Shown: piece by piece, positions 29,729 to 37,944 of the stretch
How positions within the stretch are numbered: the first letter of the stretch is position 1
Layout of the letters: every line of letters starts with the position of its first letter
Assembly: GCF_001652915.1 (NCBI RefSeq)
Contig: NZ_BBQI01000008.1
Coordinates: 1 to 64,000, forward strand
Source of the DNA: Cupriavidus sp. D384
Lineage (GTDB): Bacteria; Pseudomonadota; Gammaproteobacteria; Burkholderiales; Burkholderiaceae
Length of the DNA stretch: 64,000 nt
Reading direction: 5' to 3'
Notes under the pieces: generated by a model
What the model saw: the letters and a program-made list of their open reading frames with translations, nothing else
Told to the model about the DNA's origin: nothing
Database searches by the model: none
Made by a program: the position numbers and the translations under genes

Positions 29729-29858
29729 TATTTTCAACAGGAGGTTTTCCCGCGCATCGCCGCGCCCCTGTCAGGTGCCGGTTGCAATTTGGGACTTCGT
29801 CCTCACAATGATGGAATCCGGCCACAGTGCTGGCCAACCCGATTCCAAGGTGCAGAAC

Positions 29859-30698
29859 ATGAGCGACGTCACCCTGCAGAACTTCGAAGCCGAAGTCATC
29901 AACAGCCCCGTACCCGTACTGGTGGATTTCTGGGCGCCCTGGTGTGGCCCGTGCCGCACTCTTGGGCCGATGCTGGAAAAGCTGGAAGCCGAAGCCGGCG
30001 GTACGTGGAAGCTGGTCAAGGTCAATGTCGACGAGAACCAGCAACTGGCCGCACACTTTGGCGTCCGCAGTATTCCCCACGTGGTGGCGTTTGCCGGCGG
30101 GCAGGCAGTCAACCAGTTTGTGGGCGTGCTACCGGAATCGCAATTGCGCGAGTTCATCGACACCCTGGCCCCCAGCGAAGGCGAGGCCGCCTTGCAGGAC
30201 CCCCAGGCACTGGCCGCAGCCGGCGACCGTGAAGGCGCCAGGGCTGCGTGGCAGGCCGCGCTCGCAGATGATCCGGAAAACGATCCGAATCGCCTGGCAT
30301 ATATCAGCTTCCTGCTCGACGGCGATGCGATTGACGCAGCCGAAGCGGAATTTGGCCGCCTGACGCCGCGCGCACCGCAGGAAGACGGCTACGCCGCGCT
30401 GCGGACCCGGCTGGATGCGATGAAGGGACTCGACGATCTGCCTGACGGCGCCGACCTGAAAGCGCAGGTCGAAGCCGACCCGGCCAACCTGGCCGCGCGC
30501 CTGGATCTGGCAAAGGTGCTGATCGCACGCCGCGAGTACGAACCCGCACTGGCCCAGTTGATGGAAATCGTGCGCCGCGACCGCGGCTTCGAAGACGACA
30601 TTGGCCGCAAGACCATGCTGTCGGTGTTCGAGTTGATGGCCGATTCGCCAGAAGTGGTATCGAAATGGCGCCGGCAACTCAGCACGGCGCTGAACTGA
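29859..30698 (+). CDS. YbbN/CnoX-like thioredoxin-TPR protein
   Basis: A 279-aa protein with an N-terminal thioredoxin domain and C-terminal TPR-like helices, the CnoX/YbbN architecture. The active site is complete, WAPWCGPC with Cys29 and Cys32 (E. coli YbbN lacks this redox pair). cis-Pro is in SIPHVV. The start MSDVTLQNFE is chosen because aaggtg sits at the right spacing; in-frame starts further up would add 17 or 28 residues. CnoX relatives protect and hand over proteins to GroEL; here a reductase role is also possible. Confidence 0.9.
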   Translation: MSDVTLQNFEAEVINSPVPVLVDFWAPWCGPCRTLGPMLEKLEAEAGGTWKLVKVNVDENQQLAAHFGVRSIPHVVAFAGGQAVNQFVGVLPESQLREFIDTLAPSEGEAALQDPQALAAAGDREGARAAWQAALADDPENDPNRLAYISFLLDGDAIDAAEAEFGRLTPRAPQEDGYAALRTRLDAMKGLDDLPDGADLKAQVEADPANLAARLDLAKVLIARREYEPALAQLMEIVRRDRGFEDDIGRKTMLSVFELMADSPEVVSKWRRQLSTALN

Positions 30699-30746
30699 GC
30701 GGCAGCCGTAATCGGAGAGAGTACGAAAAAAGCGCAGAGAGGACGC

Positions 30747-30768
30747 GGAGAGGGTATCGCCCCTCTCC
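30747..30768. repeat. CTCTCCC-type intergenic hairpin at a convergent junction
   Basis: GGAGAGGG and CCCTCTCC pair around a six-base loop, between the YbbN-like and hemerythrin genes that end facing each other. Same motif family as at 27868 and 45258. Confidence 0.75.
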
Positions 30769-30781
30769 CTGCCGGATGGCG

Positions 30782-31255
30782 TCAGGCCACCGGGGCCTCG
30801 ATCAGCGAAAAGCCGTTGGCCTTCATATGCTCGACCATCATCGCGTCCATCGACTTCACATGATTGTCGAACCAGCCTGACAGGTCATCCACCAGCCGAC
30901 GGCCCAGCGAGAGCCCGCCCTTGCCGGGGCCTTCCGGATCTTCCACTTCCTGCGCGATCTTGTCGCGCACGGCCTGCACCACCTGCAGCACGCCCTTGTG
31001 CTCGTTCGTATGGCAGAAGCGCGGCCCGAACTGCATGGCCTCCATCCACTGCTCTTCCTGCTCGAAATGGTGGCGCGTATGCGCGATCCACTCGTCATAG
31101 GCGGCCAGAAAGCCGGCATCGTCGGATTTGGCGACGGCATCGAGCAATTGCAGGAATTCGGCGTGCGTGGCGTCGGTCACGGGCTCGCCCAGCCGGAGTT
31201 CGTCCGGCAAGCCTTCCGAGGAAAGACCGTCGTAGGGGTTCTGTGCTGCAGACAT
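30782..31255 (-). CDS. Bacteriohemerythrin
   Basis: A 157-aa single-domain hemerythrin, a cytoplasmic four-helix bundle binding a di-iron centre that holds O2. Ligand motifs are in order: THAEFLQLLD, HTRHHFEQEEQWME (HxxxE type), HTNEHKGVLQVV (HxxxH) and WFDNHVKSMDAMM (HxxxxD). The start MSAAQNPYDG follows a natural gap; a longer in-frame extension upstream runs antisense through the kinase gene and is not real. Roles in family members include O2 storage or sensing, and stress. Confidence 0.93.
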   Translation of the reverse strand: MSAAQNPYDGLSSEGLPDELRLGEPVTDATHAEFLQLLDAVAKSDDAGFLAAYDEWIAHTRHHFEQEEQWMEAMQFGPRFCHTNEHKGVLQVVQAVRDKIAQEVEDPEGPGKGGLSLGRRLVDDLSGWFDNHVKSMDAMMVEHMKANGFSLIEAPVA

Positions 31256-31390
31256 GGATCTGGAGACTTTTCTTTGAGATAAGCGGCAAGGATACCGATT
31301 TCGCCGCCGTCCGATCTGATTTTCCGCAAAGAACGGTATCCTTGACCCTCGCGCCCCTGGCAAGTGACTGATGTTCAGCAAGCCCCCGAC

Positions 31391-31969
31391 ATGCCTCGAC
31401 TGATCTTCTTCTGCGGTCACGCCGGCACCGGCAAGACCACCCTCGCCCATCGGCTGATCGGCCCGCTGATGCAGGCCACCGGCGAACCGTTCTGCCTGCT
31501 CGACAAGGACACCCTCTACGGACGGTATAGCGCGGCAGCCATGCGCGCGATCACCGGCGACCCCAATGACCGCGACAGCCCGGCGTACCTGGACAACCTG
31601 CGCGACCCCGAATACGAGGGCCTGCTGGACACCGCACGCGAGAACCTGATGCTGGGCATCAGCGTGATCGTGATTGGCCCGCTCTCGCGCGAAATCCGTG
31701 CGCATCTGCTGACCGATCCGCAATGGCTGCATGTGCCCGAGGGCACGCGCACGCAGATCGTCTGGGTGCACCTGCCGGAGGACGAGGCGCATGCGCGCAT
31801 CGTCAGCCGCGCCAATCCCAACGATGCCTACAAGCTCACGCACTGGGACGCCTACCGCGCGCGCCGGTTTTCGCCGGACCCGGCCGAATATCCCGAGCTG
31901 ATCTTCTTCGACAACCAGGCCCCGGACGACGCCACCGTCGGCGCCCTGCTACGGACGCTGGCCGCCTGA
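31391..31969 (+). CDS. P-loop AAA-type ATPase/kinase
   Basis: A 192-aa nucleotide kinase-like protein with a clear Walker A (GHAGTGKTTLA, residues 9-19) right at the N-terminus. Later segments (LLDKDTLYGRYSAAAM, and VWVHLPEDEAHARIVSRANPNDAYKL) fit a zeta-toxin/gluconate-kinase-like group of small molecule kinases. A GTG nine codons upstream is an alternative start. It is divergent from the hemerythrin gene and ends two bases before the convergent tcdA gene. Substrate unknown. Confidence 0.82.
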   Translation: MPRLIFFCGHAGTGKTTLAHRLIGPLMQATGEPFCLLDKDTLYGRYSAAAMRAITGDPNDRDSPAYLDNLRDPEYEGLLDTARENLMLGISVIVIGPLSREIRAHLLTDPQWLHVPEGTRTQIVWVHLPEDEAHARIVSRANPNDAYKLTHWDAYRARRFSPDPAEYPELIFFDNQAPDDATVGALLRTLAA

Positions 31970-31971
31970 GC

Positions 31972-32823
31972 CTAGCCGGCCGCGAGCGCGCCGATCACCG
32001 CCGACGCCGCCACAAACCCGAAAACCGCCGTCACCGCCACCGACGACCCGAATCCGGCGCAGGCCAGGCCTTGCGGGCCACGCGCCGGCGCGGGCGGCAC
32101 CTCGTCGATCTCGCACGCCTGCTGTTCGGGCTCGGGGTAGCGCAACGGTTCGTCGGAGTAGACAGCCTCGATGCCGAATTTCTTCTTCGGATCGCGCGGG
32201 AAACCCCACTGCCGGCGCAGGTTGCCGCGCACCTTCGCCAGCAACGGGTCCTGGATCGTGCGGGCAAGGTCCTCGATGCGCACGCGCGTGGGGTCGAGCT
32301 GGCCGCCCGCGCCGCCGCATGTGATCACGCGCACGCCTTCGCGGCGTGCCCAGCCCAGGATCGCGGTCTTGACCTTCACGGCGTCGATGGCGTCGATCAC
32401 ATAGTCAAAGCCTGATAGCAATACCGCCACGTTGTCTTCGGTCACGAAATCGTCGATCTGCGTCACGCGGCAACGGGGGTTGATCGCCACGATGCGCTCG
32501 GCCATGGCCTCCACCTTGGCCCGGCCGTAGGCATCGCCCAGCGCATGGATCTGCCGGTTCGTGTTCGACGCGGCAATGTGATCGAGGTCGATCAGCGTGA
32601 TGCGCCCCACCGCATTGCGCGCCAGTGCCTCGGCCGCCCAGCTGCCCACTCCGCCGACACCGATAACGCACACATTGGCCGCTTCCAACCGGGCCAGCCC
32701 ATGCGCACCGTACAGGCGCGCCACGCCGCCAAAGCGGCGATGGTAGTCGTCGTCGACGGGGCTTTCGTGTGACAAGGGCGCAGGCAGGTCCTGCTCCGCC
32801 AAAGGCGTAGGGGTGATGGTCAT
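31972..32823 (-). CDS. tcdA: tRNA threonylcarbamoyladenosine dehydratase
   Basis: E1-like enzyme that cyclises t6A37 to ct6A in tRNAs decoding ANN codons, using ATP. The 283-aa protein has the adenylation loop VCVIGVGGVGSWAAEALARNAVGRITLIDLDHIAASNTNRQ and the catalytic-site segment VITCGGAGGQLDPTRVRIEDLARTIQDPL, both typical of TcdA/CsdL. The C-terminal hydrophobic segment (AVTAVFGFVAASAVIGALA) is a membrane anchor seen in many family members. It converges with the kinase gene with only two bases between stop codons. Confidence 0.95.
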   Translation of the reverse strand: MTITPTPLAEQDLPAPLSHESPVDDDYHRRFGGVARLYGAHGLARLEAANVCVIGVGGVGSWAAEALARNAVGRITLIDLDHIAASNTNRQIHALGDAYGRAKVEAMAERIVAINPRCRVTQIDDFVTEDNVAVLLSGFDYVIDAIDAVKVKTAILGWARREGVRVITCGGAGGQLDPTRVRIEDLARTIQDPLLAKVRGNLRRQWGFPRDPKKKFGIEAVYSDEPLRYPEPEQQACEIDEVPPAPARGPQGLACAGFGSSVAVTAVFGFVAASAVIGALAAG

Positions 32824-33016
32824 AGTTGAAGTCTTAAATCTGCCGGCATTTTATGTCACCCGCAGGAATTCATCCGGCCCGGCAAACGGCAACAAATAGG
32901 CATCCCGACGACCGCAATGTCAGCCTGAGGCCGACAACCACCTGCGGCTGGCCTCCCTACAATTACCAATGCAGTGGTTCATCCGCCGCACGGCTGCCAC
33001 CAGGAGTCCACCCCTT

Positions 33017-35341
33017 ATGCCCGCCTCGCGTCGCCACAAGATCGTTTTCTGGAGCGTGTTCACGCCGCTGGCGCTGATTGCGATCCTTGTCGTCATCATC
33101 CTGACGTTCGACTGGAACCGGCTTAAGCCTTGGCTCAACGACAAGGTGTCGGAATCGATCGGGCGCCCGTTCGCCATCAATGGCGACCTGACCGTCACCT
33201 GGAAACGCGGCCAGGGGGAGACCGGCTGGCGCACGCTTGTGCCATGGCCACGCCTGTCGGCCAAGGACATTTCCGTGGGCAACCCCGAGTGGGCCCAGGC
33301 GCCCAACATGGGCACTATCCGGGAACTGATCTTCGTGCTGCGGCCGCTGCCCTTGCTGGCCCACGAGATCAACGTGCCCACCATCGTCGTCGACAGCCCC
33401 GCCGTGTGGCTCGAACGGCTCGCCGACAAGCGCAACAACTGGACCTTCGACCTGCGCAAGCAGACCGATTCCGGCAAATCCAAATGGCACCTCGACGTGG
33501 GTGAAGTGGTGCTGCAGCGCGGCAACCTGGCGCTGGACGACGCCGCCGAAAAGATCCAGCTGCAGGCAACGCTGGACACCGTCGGCGACCAGGCCATCTA
33601 CGACAAGGCCCGCGACGGCGCGCTGATGCCGTCCGACGCCTCGGCCGTGGCGGCGTCGCAGGGCTCTGCCGCATCGACGCCCGAGGCCAGGGCCAACGAC
33701 AACCAGGGCGGGAAGACCGGTAACGACGACCGCTACGGCATTCGCTGGAAAGCCGTGGGCCATTACAACCAGGCCACCATCAACGCCACCGGCAAGGCCG
33801 GCACCGTGCTGAGCCTGCGCGACGTGGATACCCCCTACCCGGTACAGGCCGACGTGCGCGTAGGCGCCACCCACGCCACGATGGAAGGCACCGTGACCAA
33901 TCCGGCCCACCTGGGCGCGCTCGATGTGAACCTGACGCTGGCCGGCGACAGCATGGCGTCGCTCTACAACCTGACCGGCATCGTGCTGCCGTCCACACCG
34001 CCGTATGAAACGCGCGGCCGGCTGGTAGCCACGCTGAAGAAGGGTGCATCGACCTATACCTACCGCGACTTCACCGGCAAGGTGGGCGGCAGCGACCTGG
34101 GCGGCACGCTCACGTTTTCCCAGCGCTCGCCGCGTCCGCTGCTGTCTGGCGAACTGGTCTCGAAGCAGTTGCTGTTCGCCGACCTGGCGCCGCTGATCGG
34201 CGGCGGCGGCAAGCCGGGCCAGGCGGCCAAGGACAGCCCCGTGAAGCAGCCGGCCGACAAGAAGCTGCCAGTGGCGCCGTTCCGCACCGAACGTTGGGAC
34301 GAGATCGACGCCGACGTGAAGTTTACGGGCAAGCGCATCGTGCGCAATGAAGACCTGCCGATCACCGACCTGACCACGCACCTGAAGCTGACCGACGGCG
34401 TGCTGCTGCTCGACCCCCTGAACTTCGGCATGGCGGGCGGCAACCTGGTGTCGACGATCCAGCTCGACGGCAAGCGCGAACCGATGGGCGCGAAGATCGA
34501 CATGACCGCGCGGCATCTGAAGATCAAGCAGCTGTTCCCGAAGGTGGAAAGCACGCGCGCCAGCGTTGGCGAGGTGAACGGCAGCGCCAAGCTGTCCGCC
34601 ACCGGCAATTCGGTGGCCGCGCTGATGGGGTCGTCGAACGGCGAGGCCAAGCTGCTGGTGGAAAACGGCACCGTCAGCAAGTTCATCCTCGAAGCCATCG
34701 GCCTGAACGTGGGCAGCGTGGTGATTTCGAAGCTGTTCGGCGACAAGCCCGTGCAGATCAACTGCGGCGTCAGCGCGTTCGGCTTCCAGAACGGCATCGC
34801 GCGGGCCCAGACCTTCGTGCTCGACACCCAGGATGCCGTCATCACCACCGAGGGCGCGGTCGATTTCAAGGACGAACGCCTGGCGCTGACGATCCATCCC
34901 AATTCAAAGGGGCTGCGCGTCATCTCGCTGCGCTCGCCGCTCTATGTGGGCGGCACGTTCAAGAACCCGTCGGTCAGCCCGAATATCGCCATCCTGGCGC
35001 TGCGTGCCGGCGGGGCGCTGGCCTTGGCCCTGACCGCGCCCGTGGCGATGGTGGTGCCGCTGCTCGACGTCTCGGGCGGCGGCGACGAAAGCGAATGCGC
35101 GAGGCTGCTGGCGGAACTGAAGAAGCGGCCTACCGCCCCGCCGCCGGGCAAGACCTACCAGGGACCGGACGCGCCGAAGGGCCAGCAGCAGGCCGGCCCG
35201 GCCATTCCGGAGTCGCCCACGAAGTCGGACGCCGCACGTGGCGAGCCGGCACCGCCGCCGACCAAGCCCCGCATCCCCGGCCCCACGGTGCAACAGCCGT
35301 TGCGACCGGACAACGACAAGCAGCTTTACCAGGGCGGCTAG
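33017..35341 (+). CDS. AsmA-family inner-membrane protein
   Basis: A 774-aa protein of the AsmA family, anchored by one N-terminal helix (residues about 10-30) with the rest in the periplasm. The region after the helix (FDWNRLKPWLNDKVSESIGRPFAINGDLTVTWKRG) is the AsmA N-terminal domain; the C-terminal part (KKLFPKVESTRASVGEVNGSAKLSATGNSVAALMGSSNGEAKLLVENG) matches the AsmA C-terminal domain. Start supported by caggag at 33001-33006. Relatives shuttle phospholipid between the membranes or affect outer-membrane assembly. The last 90 residues are Pro/Lys-rich and disordered. Confidence 0.93.
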   Translation: MPASRRHKIVFWSVFTPLALIAILVVIILTFDWNRLKPWLNDKVSESIGRPFAINGDLTVTWKRGQGETGWRTLVPWPRLSAKDISVGNPEWAQAPNMGTIRELIFVLRPLPLLAHEINVPTIVVDSPAVWLERLADKRNNWTFDLRKQTDSGKSKWHLDVGEVVLQRGNLALDDAAEKIQLQATLDTVGDQAIYDKARDGALMPSDASAVAASQGSAASTPEARANDNQGGKTGNDDRYGIRWKAVGHYNQATINATGKAGTVLSLRDVDTPYPVQADVRVGATHATMEGTVTNPAHLGALDVNLTLAGDSMASLYNLTGIVLPSTPPYETRGRLVATLKKGASTYTYRDFTGKVGGSDLGGTLTFSQRSPRPLLSGELVSKQLLFADLAPLIGGGGKPGQAAKDSPVKQPADKKLPVAPFRTERWDEIDADVKFTGKRIVRNEDLPITDLTTHLKLTDGVLLLDPLNFGMAGGNLVSTIQLDGKREPMGAKIDMTARHLKIKQLFPKVESTRASVGEVNGSAKLSATGNSVAALMGSSNGEAKLLVENGTVSKFILEAIGLNVGSVVISKLFGDKPVQINCGVSAFGFQNGIARAQTFVLDTQDAVITTEGAVDFKDERLALTIHPNSKGLRVISLRSPLYVGGTFKNPSVSPNIAILALRAGGALALALTAPVAMVVPLLDVSGGGDESECARLLAELKKRPTAPPPGKTYQGPDAPKGQQQAGPAIPESPTKSDAARGEPAPPPTKPRIPGPTVQQPLRPDNDKQLYQGG

Positions 35342-35410
35342 CGAGACAGGCGTTGGTTCCACGCTGCGGCCGCCCGCCCCCCTGCTCATTGCACGCGGCG
35401 ACATCGACAT

Positions 35411-35445
35411 ATCCGCAACACACTTGTACCGAATGTGTTGCGGAT
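35411..35445. repeat. 12-bp perfect inverted repeat downstream of asmA-like gene
   Basis: ATCCGCAACACA and TGTGTTGCGGAT flank 11 bases. It lies 70 bases past the AsmA stop and about 50 bases upstream of the small RNA candidate promoter. There is no adjoining T-run, so it might be an operator or a processing structure. The rest of this 359-base gap (35342-35700) contains only the RNA candidate and the MFS leader. Confidence 0.6.
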
Positions 35446-35469
35446 TTGGCACGCCCTTCTACACCGTTG

Positions 35470-35499
35470 TTGTGCATATCCCACTGACAGTCGCATAAT
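35470..35499 (+). promoter_or_regulatory. Predicted promoter of the small RNA candidate
   Basis: TTGTGC, 18 bases, then CATAAT at 35494-35499. The -10 differs from consensus at one base; the -35 is weak (three of six). Predicted start is about 35506, exactly the first base of the RNA's 5' hairpin. Confidence 0.45.
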
Positions 35500-35505
35500 C
35501 GGCTG

Positions 35506-35623
35506 GTCGTTGATTAAGCAAGCAATTAATGAGCAACGACACGCAACGCCGCCGCTTGCCGGGTTCCAGCCTGGCCAGCGGTGCTTTGTAAGGTGCGGCT
35601 CCGGCCGCACTGATTTTCTTTTT
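35506..35623 (+). ncRNA. Candidate small RNA with three hairpins
   Basis: About 118 nt that look like a free-standing RNA gene. The 5' hairpin pairs GTCGTTGATTAA (35506-35517) with TTAAT-GAG-CAACGAC (35526-35540), one three-base bulge. The middle hairpin is built on CCGCT (35552-35556) and AGCGG (35577-35581) with an inner GCCGGG/CCTGGC stem. The 3' end is a 7-bp stem with a T-rich tail, an intrinsic terminator. A plausible promoter ends six bases before the first base. No open reading frame with a ribosome site is seen. I cannot match it to a named RNA family. It could instead be a leader with attenuator for the MFS gene at 35701. Confidence 0.5.
35593..35623 (+). terminator. Intrinsic terminator at 3' end of small RNA candidate
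   Basis: GTGCGGC and GCCGCAC pair around TCCG, followed by tgattttcttttt. It points away from the distant AsmA stop (250 bases) and towards the MFS gene, which begins 78 bases later. Confidence 0.75.
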
Positions 35624-35700
35624 CGCGCGTCTTATTGTCCGGATCGGAGACCCTTGCCGGCGGCGCGAACCACCTTCGTCGCCCCCGCGCACCCCCTGCC

Positions 35701-36900
35701 ATGACGTTGCCTCATGCCGCCGTTCCCCCGATCAGCTGGCTGATCGCGCTGACGGTGTGCAACCACGTGGCGTTCAACGCCAGTCGTGTCGTCGTTTCCC
35801 TATTTGCCATTTCGCTCAAGGCGTCCACGGTCACGCTGGGCATCCTGATGTCGCTCTATGCGCTGCTGCCGATGTTCCTGGCGATTCGCGCCGGCAAGCG
35901 CATCGACGAGATTGGCCCTCGCCTGCCGATGACGGCCGGGTCGCTGATGGTGGTGGGCGGCACGCTGCTGCCGGCGGTCTGGCACGACATTGCGTCGCTG
36001 TACGCGGCATGCGCGCTGATCGGCGTGGGCTTCATGCTGGTGCAGGTAGCCATGCAACTGCTGATCGGCCAGGTGTCGACCAACGAAACCCGCCTGCGCA
36101 ACTACACGTGGCATGCGCTGGGGCTGTCCATCTCGGGCACGCTCGGGCCAGTGGCGATGGGCTATACGATCGAGCACGCGGGCTTTCGCACCGCGTTCTG
36201 CATCCTGGTTGGCGTGGCGCTGCTGGGCCAGGCCGGCCTGCAGTATGTACGGCCGCGCCTGCCTGCCACTGGCGGCAATGCGGGCCGCATCGCCATCGAG
36301 GACGGGTCGCGCCATTCCACGCTGGACCTGCTCCTGCATCCCGAACTGCGGGCCGTGTTCGTCGCCAGCGCCGTGCTCTCCGCCGCGTGGGACCTGCATG
36401 CGTTCCTGATCCCGATCCAGGGCACGCGAATTGGCCTGTCGCCGTCGATGATCGGCTGGGTGCTCGGGGCGTTCTCGATCGCCACGCTGGCGATCCGGAT
36501 TGCCATGCCGATGGTGTCGCGCCATTTCTCGGAATGGAAGATCATCCGCCTGGCGCTGCTGGTGGGCGCAATGGCGTACGTGGTCTATCCGTTCGTGTCG
36601 CATTTCTGGCTCATGTGCAGCCTGGCGTTCGTGCTGGGCCTGGCGCTGGGCAGCGCCCAGCCCAACGTCATGAACATCCTGCACACGGCCTCGCCCTCGG
36701 GCCGCGCCGGCGAGGCACTGGGCCTGCGCTCCGCCGTGCTCAATACGAGCCAGGTGGTGTGGCCGCTTACGTTCGGCGTGGTGGGCACGGCGCTGGGCAT
36801 GCTGCCGATCTTCCTGTCGATGGCTGGCGCGATGGGCATGGCGAACTACTATTCGCGGCGCCAGACGCAAAAGATCGCCGCGCCGAAACTGTCCGACTAG
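35701..36900 (+). CDS. MFS transporter
   Basis: A 399-aa major facilitator superfamily permease with 12 predicted helices. The start MTLPHAAVPPISWLIALTVCN gives a normal cytoplasmic N-terminus. The motif-A-like loop after helix 2 reads RAGKRIDEIGPRLPM, and the second half has a related loop SRHFSEWKIIRL. It resembles drug or metabolite exporters, but a substrate cannot be assigned. It is preceded by a terminator-like hairpin and followed by pdxH with 144 bases between. Confidence 0.88.
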   Translation: MTLPHAAVPPISWLIALTVCNHVAFNASRVVVSLFAISLKASTVTLGILMSLYALLPMFLAIRAGKRIDEIGPRLPMTAGSLMVVGGTLLPAVWHDIASLYAACALIGVGFMLVQVAMQLLIGQVSTNETRLRNYTWHALGLSISGTLGPVAMGYTIEHAGFRTAFCILVGVALLGQAGLQYVRPRLPATGGNAGRIAIEDGSRHSTLDLLLHPELRAVFVASAVLSAAWDLHAFLIPIQGTRIGLSPSMIGWVLGAFSIATLAIRIAMPMVSRHFSEWKIIRLALLVGAMAYVVYPFVSHFWLMCSLAFVLGLALGSAQPNVMNILHTASPSGRAGEALGLRSAVLNTSQVVWPLTFGVVGTALGMLPIFLSMAGAMGMANYYSRRQTQKIAAPKLSD

Positions 36901-36984
36901 CCACTGGCGGACTGGAATCGCGCAGACTAGTAAAACTACGATGCCGCTTTGCCATGGCGCAAATGCGGTGTGTGGCGCATTCGC

Positions 36985-36990
36985 TATACT
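36985..36990 (+). promoter_or_regulatory. -10 box upstream of pdxH
   Basis: TATACT, one mismatch from consensus, 55 bases before the pdxH start. No good -35 box is seen at the right distance. Confidence 0.4.
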
Positions 36991-37044
36991 CGAAGCATCC
37001 TGGTCCGCATGGTCCCCGTGCGGCCCGACTCTTCGATATGCGAT

Positions 37045-37683
37045 ATGACCCAACTCGCTGATCTGCGCCGCAACTACATGCTGAGCGCCCTTTCCGAAAC
37101 CGACGTGGCAGGCGACCCGATCCGCCAGTTCCAGAACTGGTTCGACGAGGCCATGCAGGCCAAGCTGCCCGAACCCAACGCCATGACGCTTGCCACGGTA
37201 GGTGCCGATGGTCAGCCGTCAGCGCGCATCGTGCTGCTCAAGGGCATGGATGCCAACGGCTTCACGTTCTTCACCAACTACGAAAGCCGCAAGGGCCTGG
37301 ACCTGGAAGCCAACCCGCGCGCGGCGCTGCTGTTCCACTGGGTGCAGCTCGAACGCCAGGTGCGGGTGGAAGGCATTGTCGAGAAGGTGGACGATGCCGA
37401 GAGCGATGCCTATTACGCATCGCGTCCGCTGGGCTCGCGCCTGGGCGCGTGGGCCTCCGAACAAAGCCGCGAGGTGGCCGGCCGCGACGTGCTGGAGGCA
37501 CGCGAAGCCGACTTCCGCAGCAAGTTCGGCGACAACCCGCCGCGTCCGCCGCACTGGGGCGGCTACCGCCTGCGGCCCACGTGGATCGAGTTCTGGCAAG
37601 GCCGCCCTTCGCGCCTGCACGACCGCATCGCCTTCCGGCAGCAGACCGACGGCAGCTGGCAGATCGTCCGCCTGTCGCCCTGA
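37045..37683 (+). CDS. pdxH: Pyridoxamine 5'-phosphate oxidase
   Basis: FMN enzyme that oxidises pyridoxine or pyridoxamine phosphate to pyridoxal phosphate, the last step of vitamin B6 synthesis and salvage. The 212-aa chain begins [29 protein letters not shown], the conserved PdxH opening. FMN and substrate segments [37 protein letters not shown] and the C-terminal [23 protein letters not shown] are all intact. Product PLP is used by KynU and GlyA in this window. Confidence 0.97.
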   Translation: MTQLADLRRNYMLSALSETDVAGDPIRQFQNWFDEAMQAKLPEPNAMTLATVGADGQPSARIVLLKGMDANGFTFFTNYESRKGLDLEANPRAALLFHWVQLERQVRVEGIVEKVDDAESDAYYASRPLGSRLGAWASEQSREVAGRDVLEAREADFRSKFGDNPPRPPHWGGYRLRPTWIEFWQGRPSRLHDRIAFRQQTDGSWQIVRLSP

Positions 37684-37710
37684 GCCTGCGCGCTACGTGA
37701 AGCGAACGGC

Positions 37711-37787
37711 GCAGTGCGGGGCGACCAACGCTGCATCGTCAATATCTGCTTGTTCTGACAGGCACTGACTGCGGCGCCCCACACTGC
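37711..37787. repeat. Long-range inverted repeat between pdxH and cfa
   Basis: GCAGTGCGGGGCG and CGCCCCACACTGC pair over 13 positions with one mismatch, 51 bases apart. Immediately after is a 6-bp perfect hairpin, CAATTC-ggc-GAATTG (37789-37803). Together they suggest a folded leader of cfa or a small RNA; no terminator is visible. Confidence 0.4.
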
Positions 37788-37944
37788 ACAATTCGGCGAA
37801 TTGGCGTAAAGTTATTGGGATGTCGCACCGGCCATGCATCGGTGCGCCCCCAAGGCCAGTGCTGCGTCCCGCCACGCAGTCTGCGCAGCCGACCGTGGGG
37901 CATTTCATTCGAGAGGGATAATCAACCAATCGGGAGAAAGCCGC

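Noticed and set aside
30782-31843. Hemerythrin extended to 353 residues
   Set aside because: The extension runs antisense to the kinase gene; the standard 157-aa form has the natural N-terminus.
32963-34897. Open frame of 644 codons on the minus strand
   Set aside because: Antisense to the AsmA-family gene, which has good family evidence and a ribosome site.
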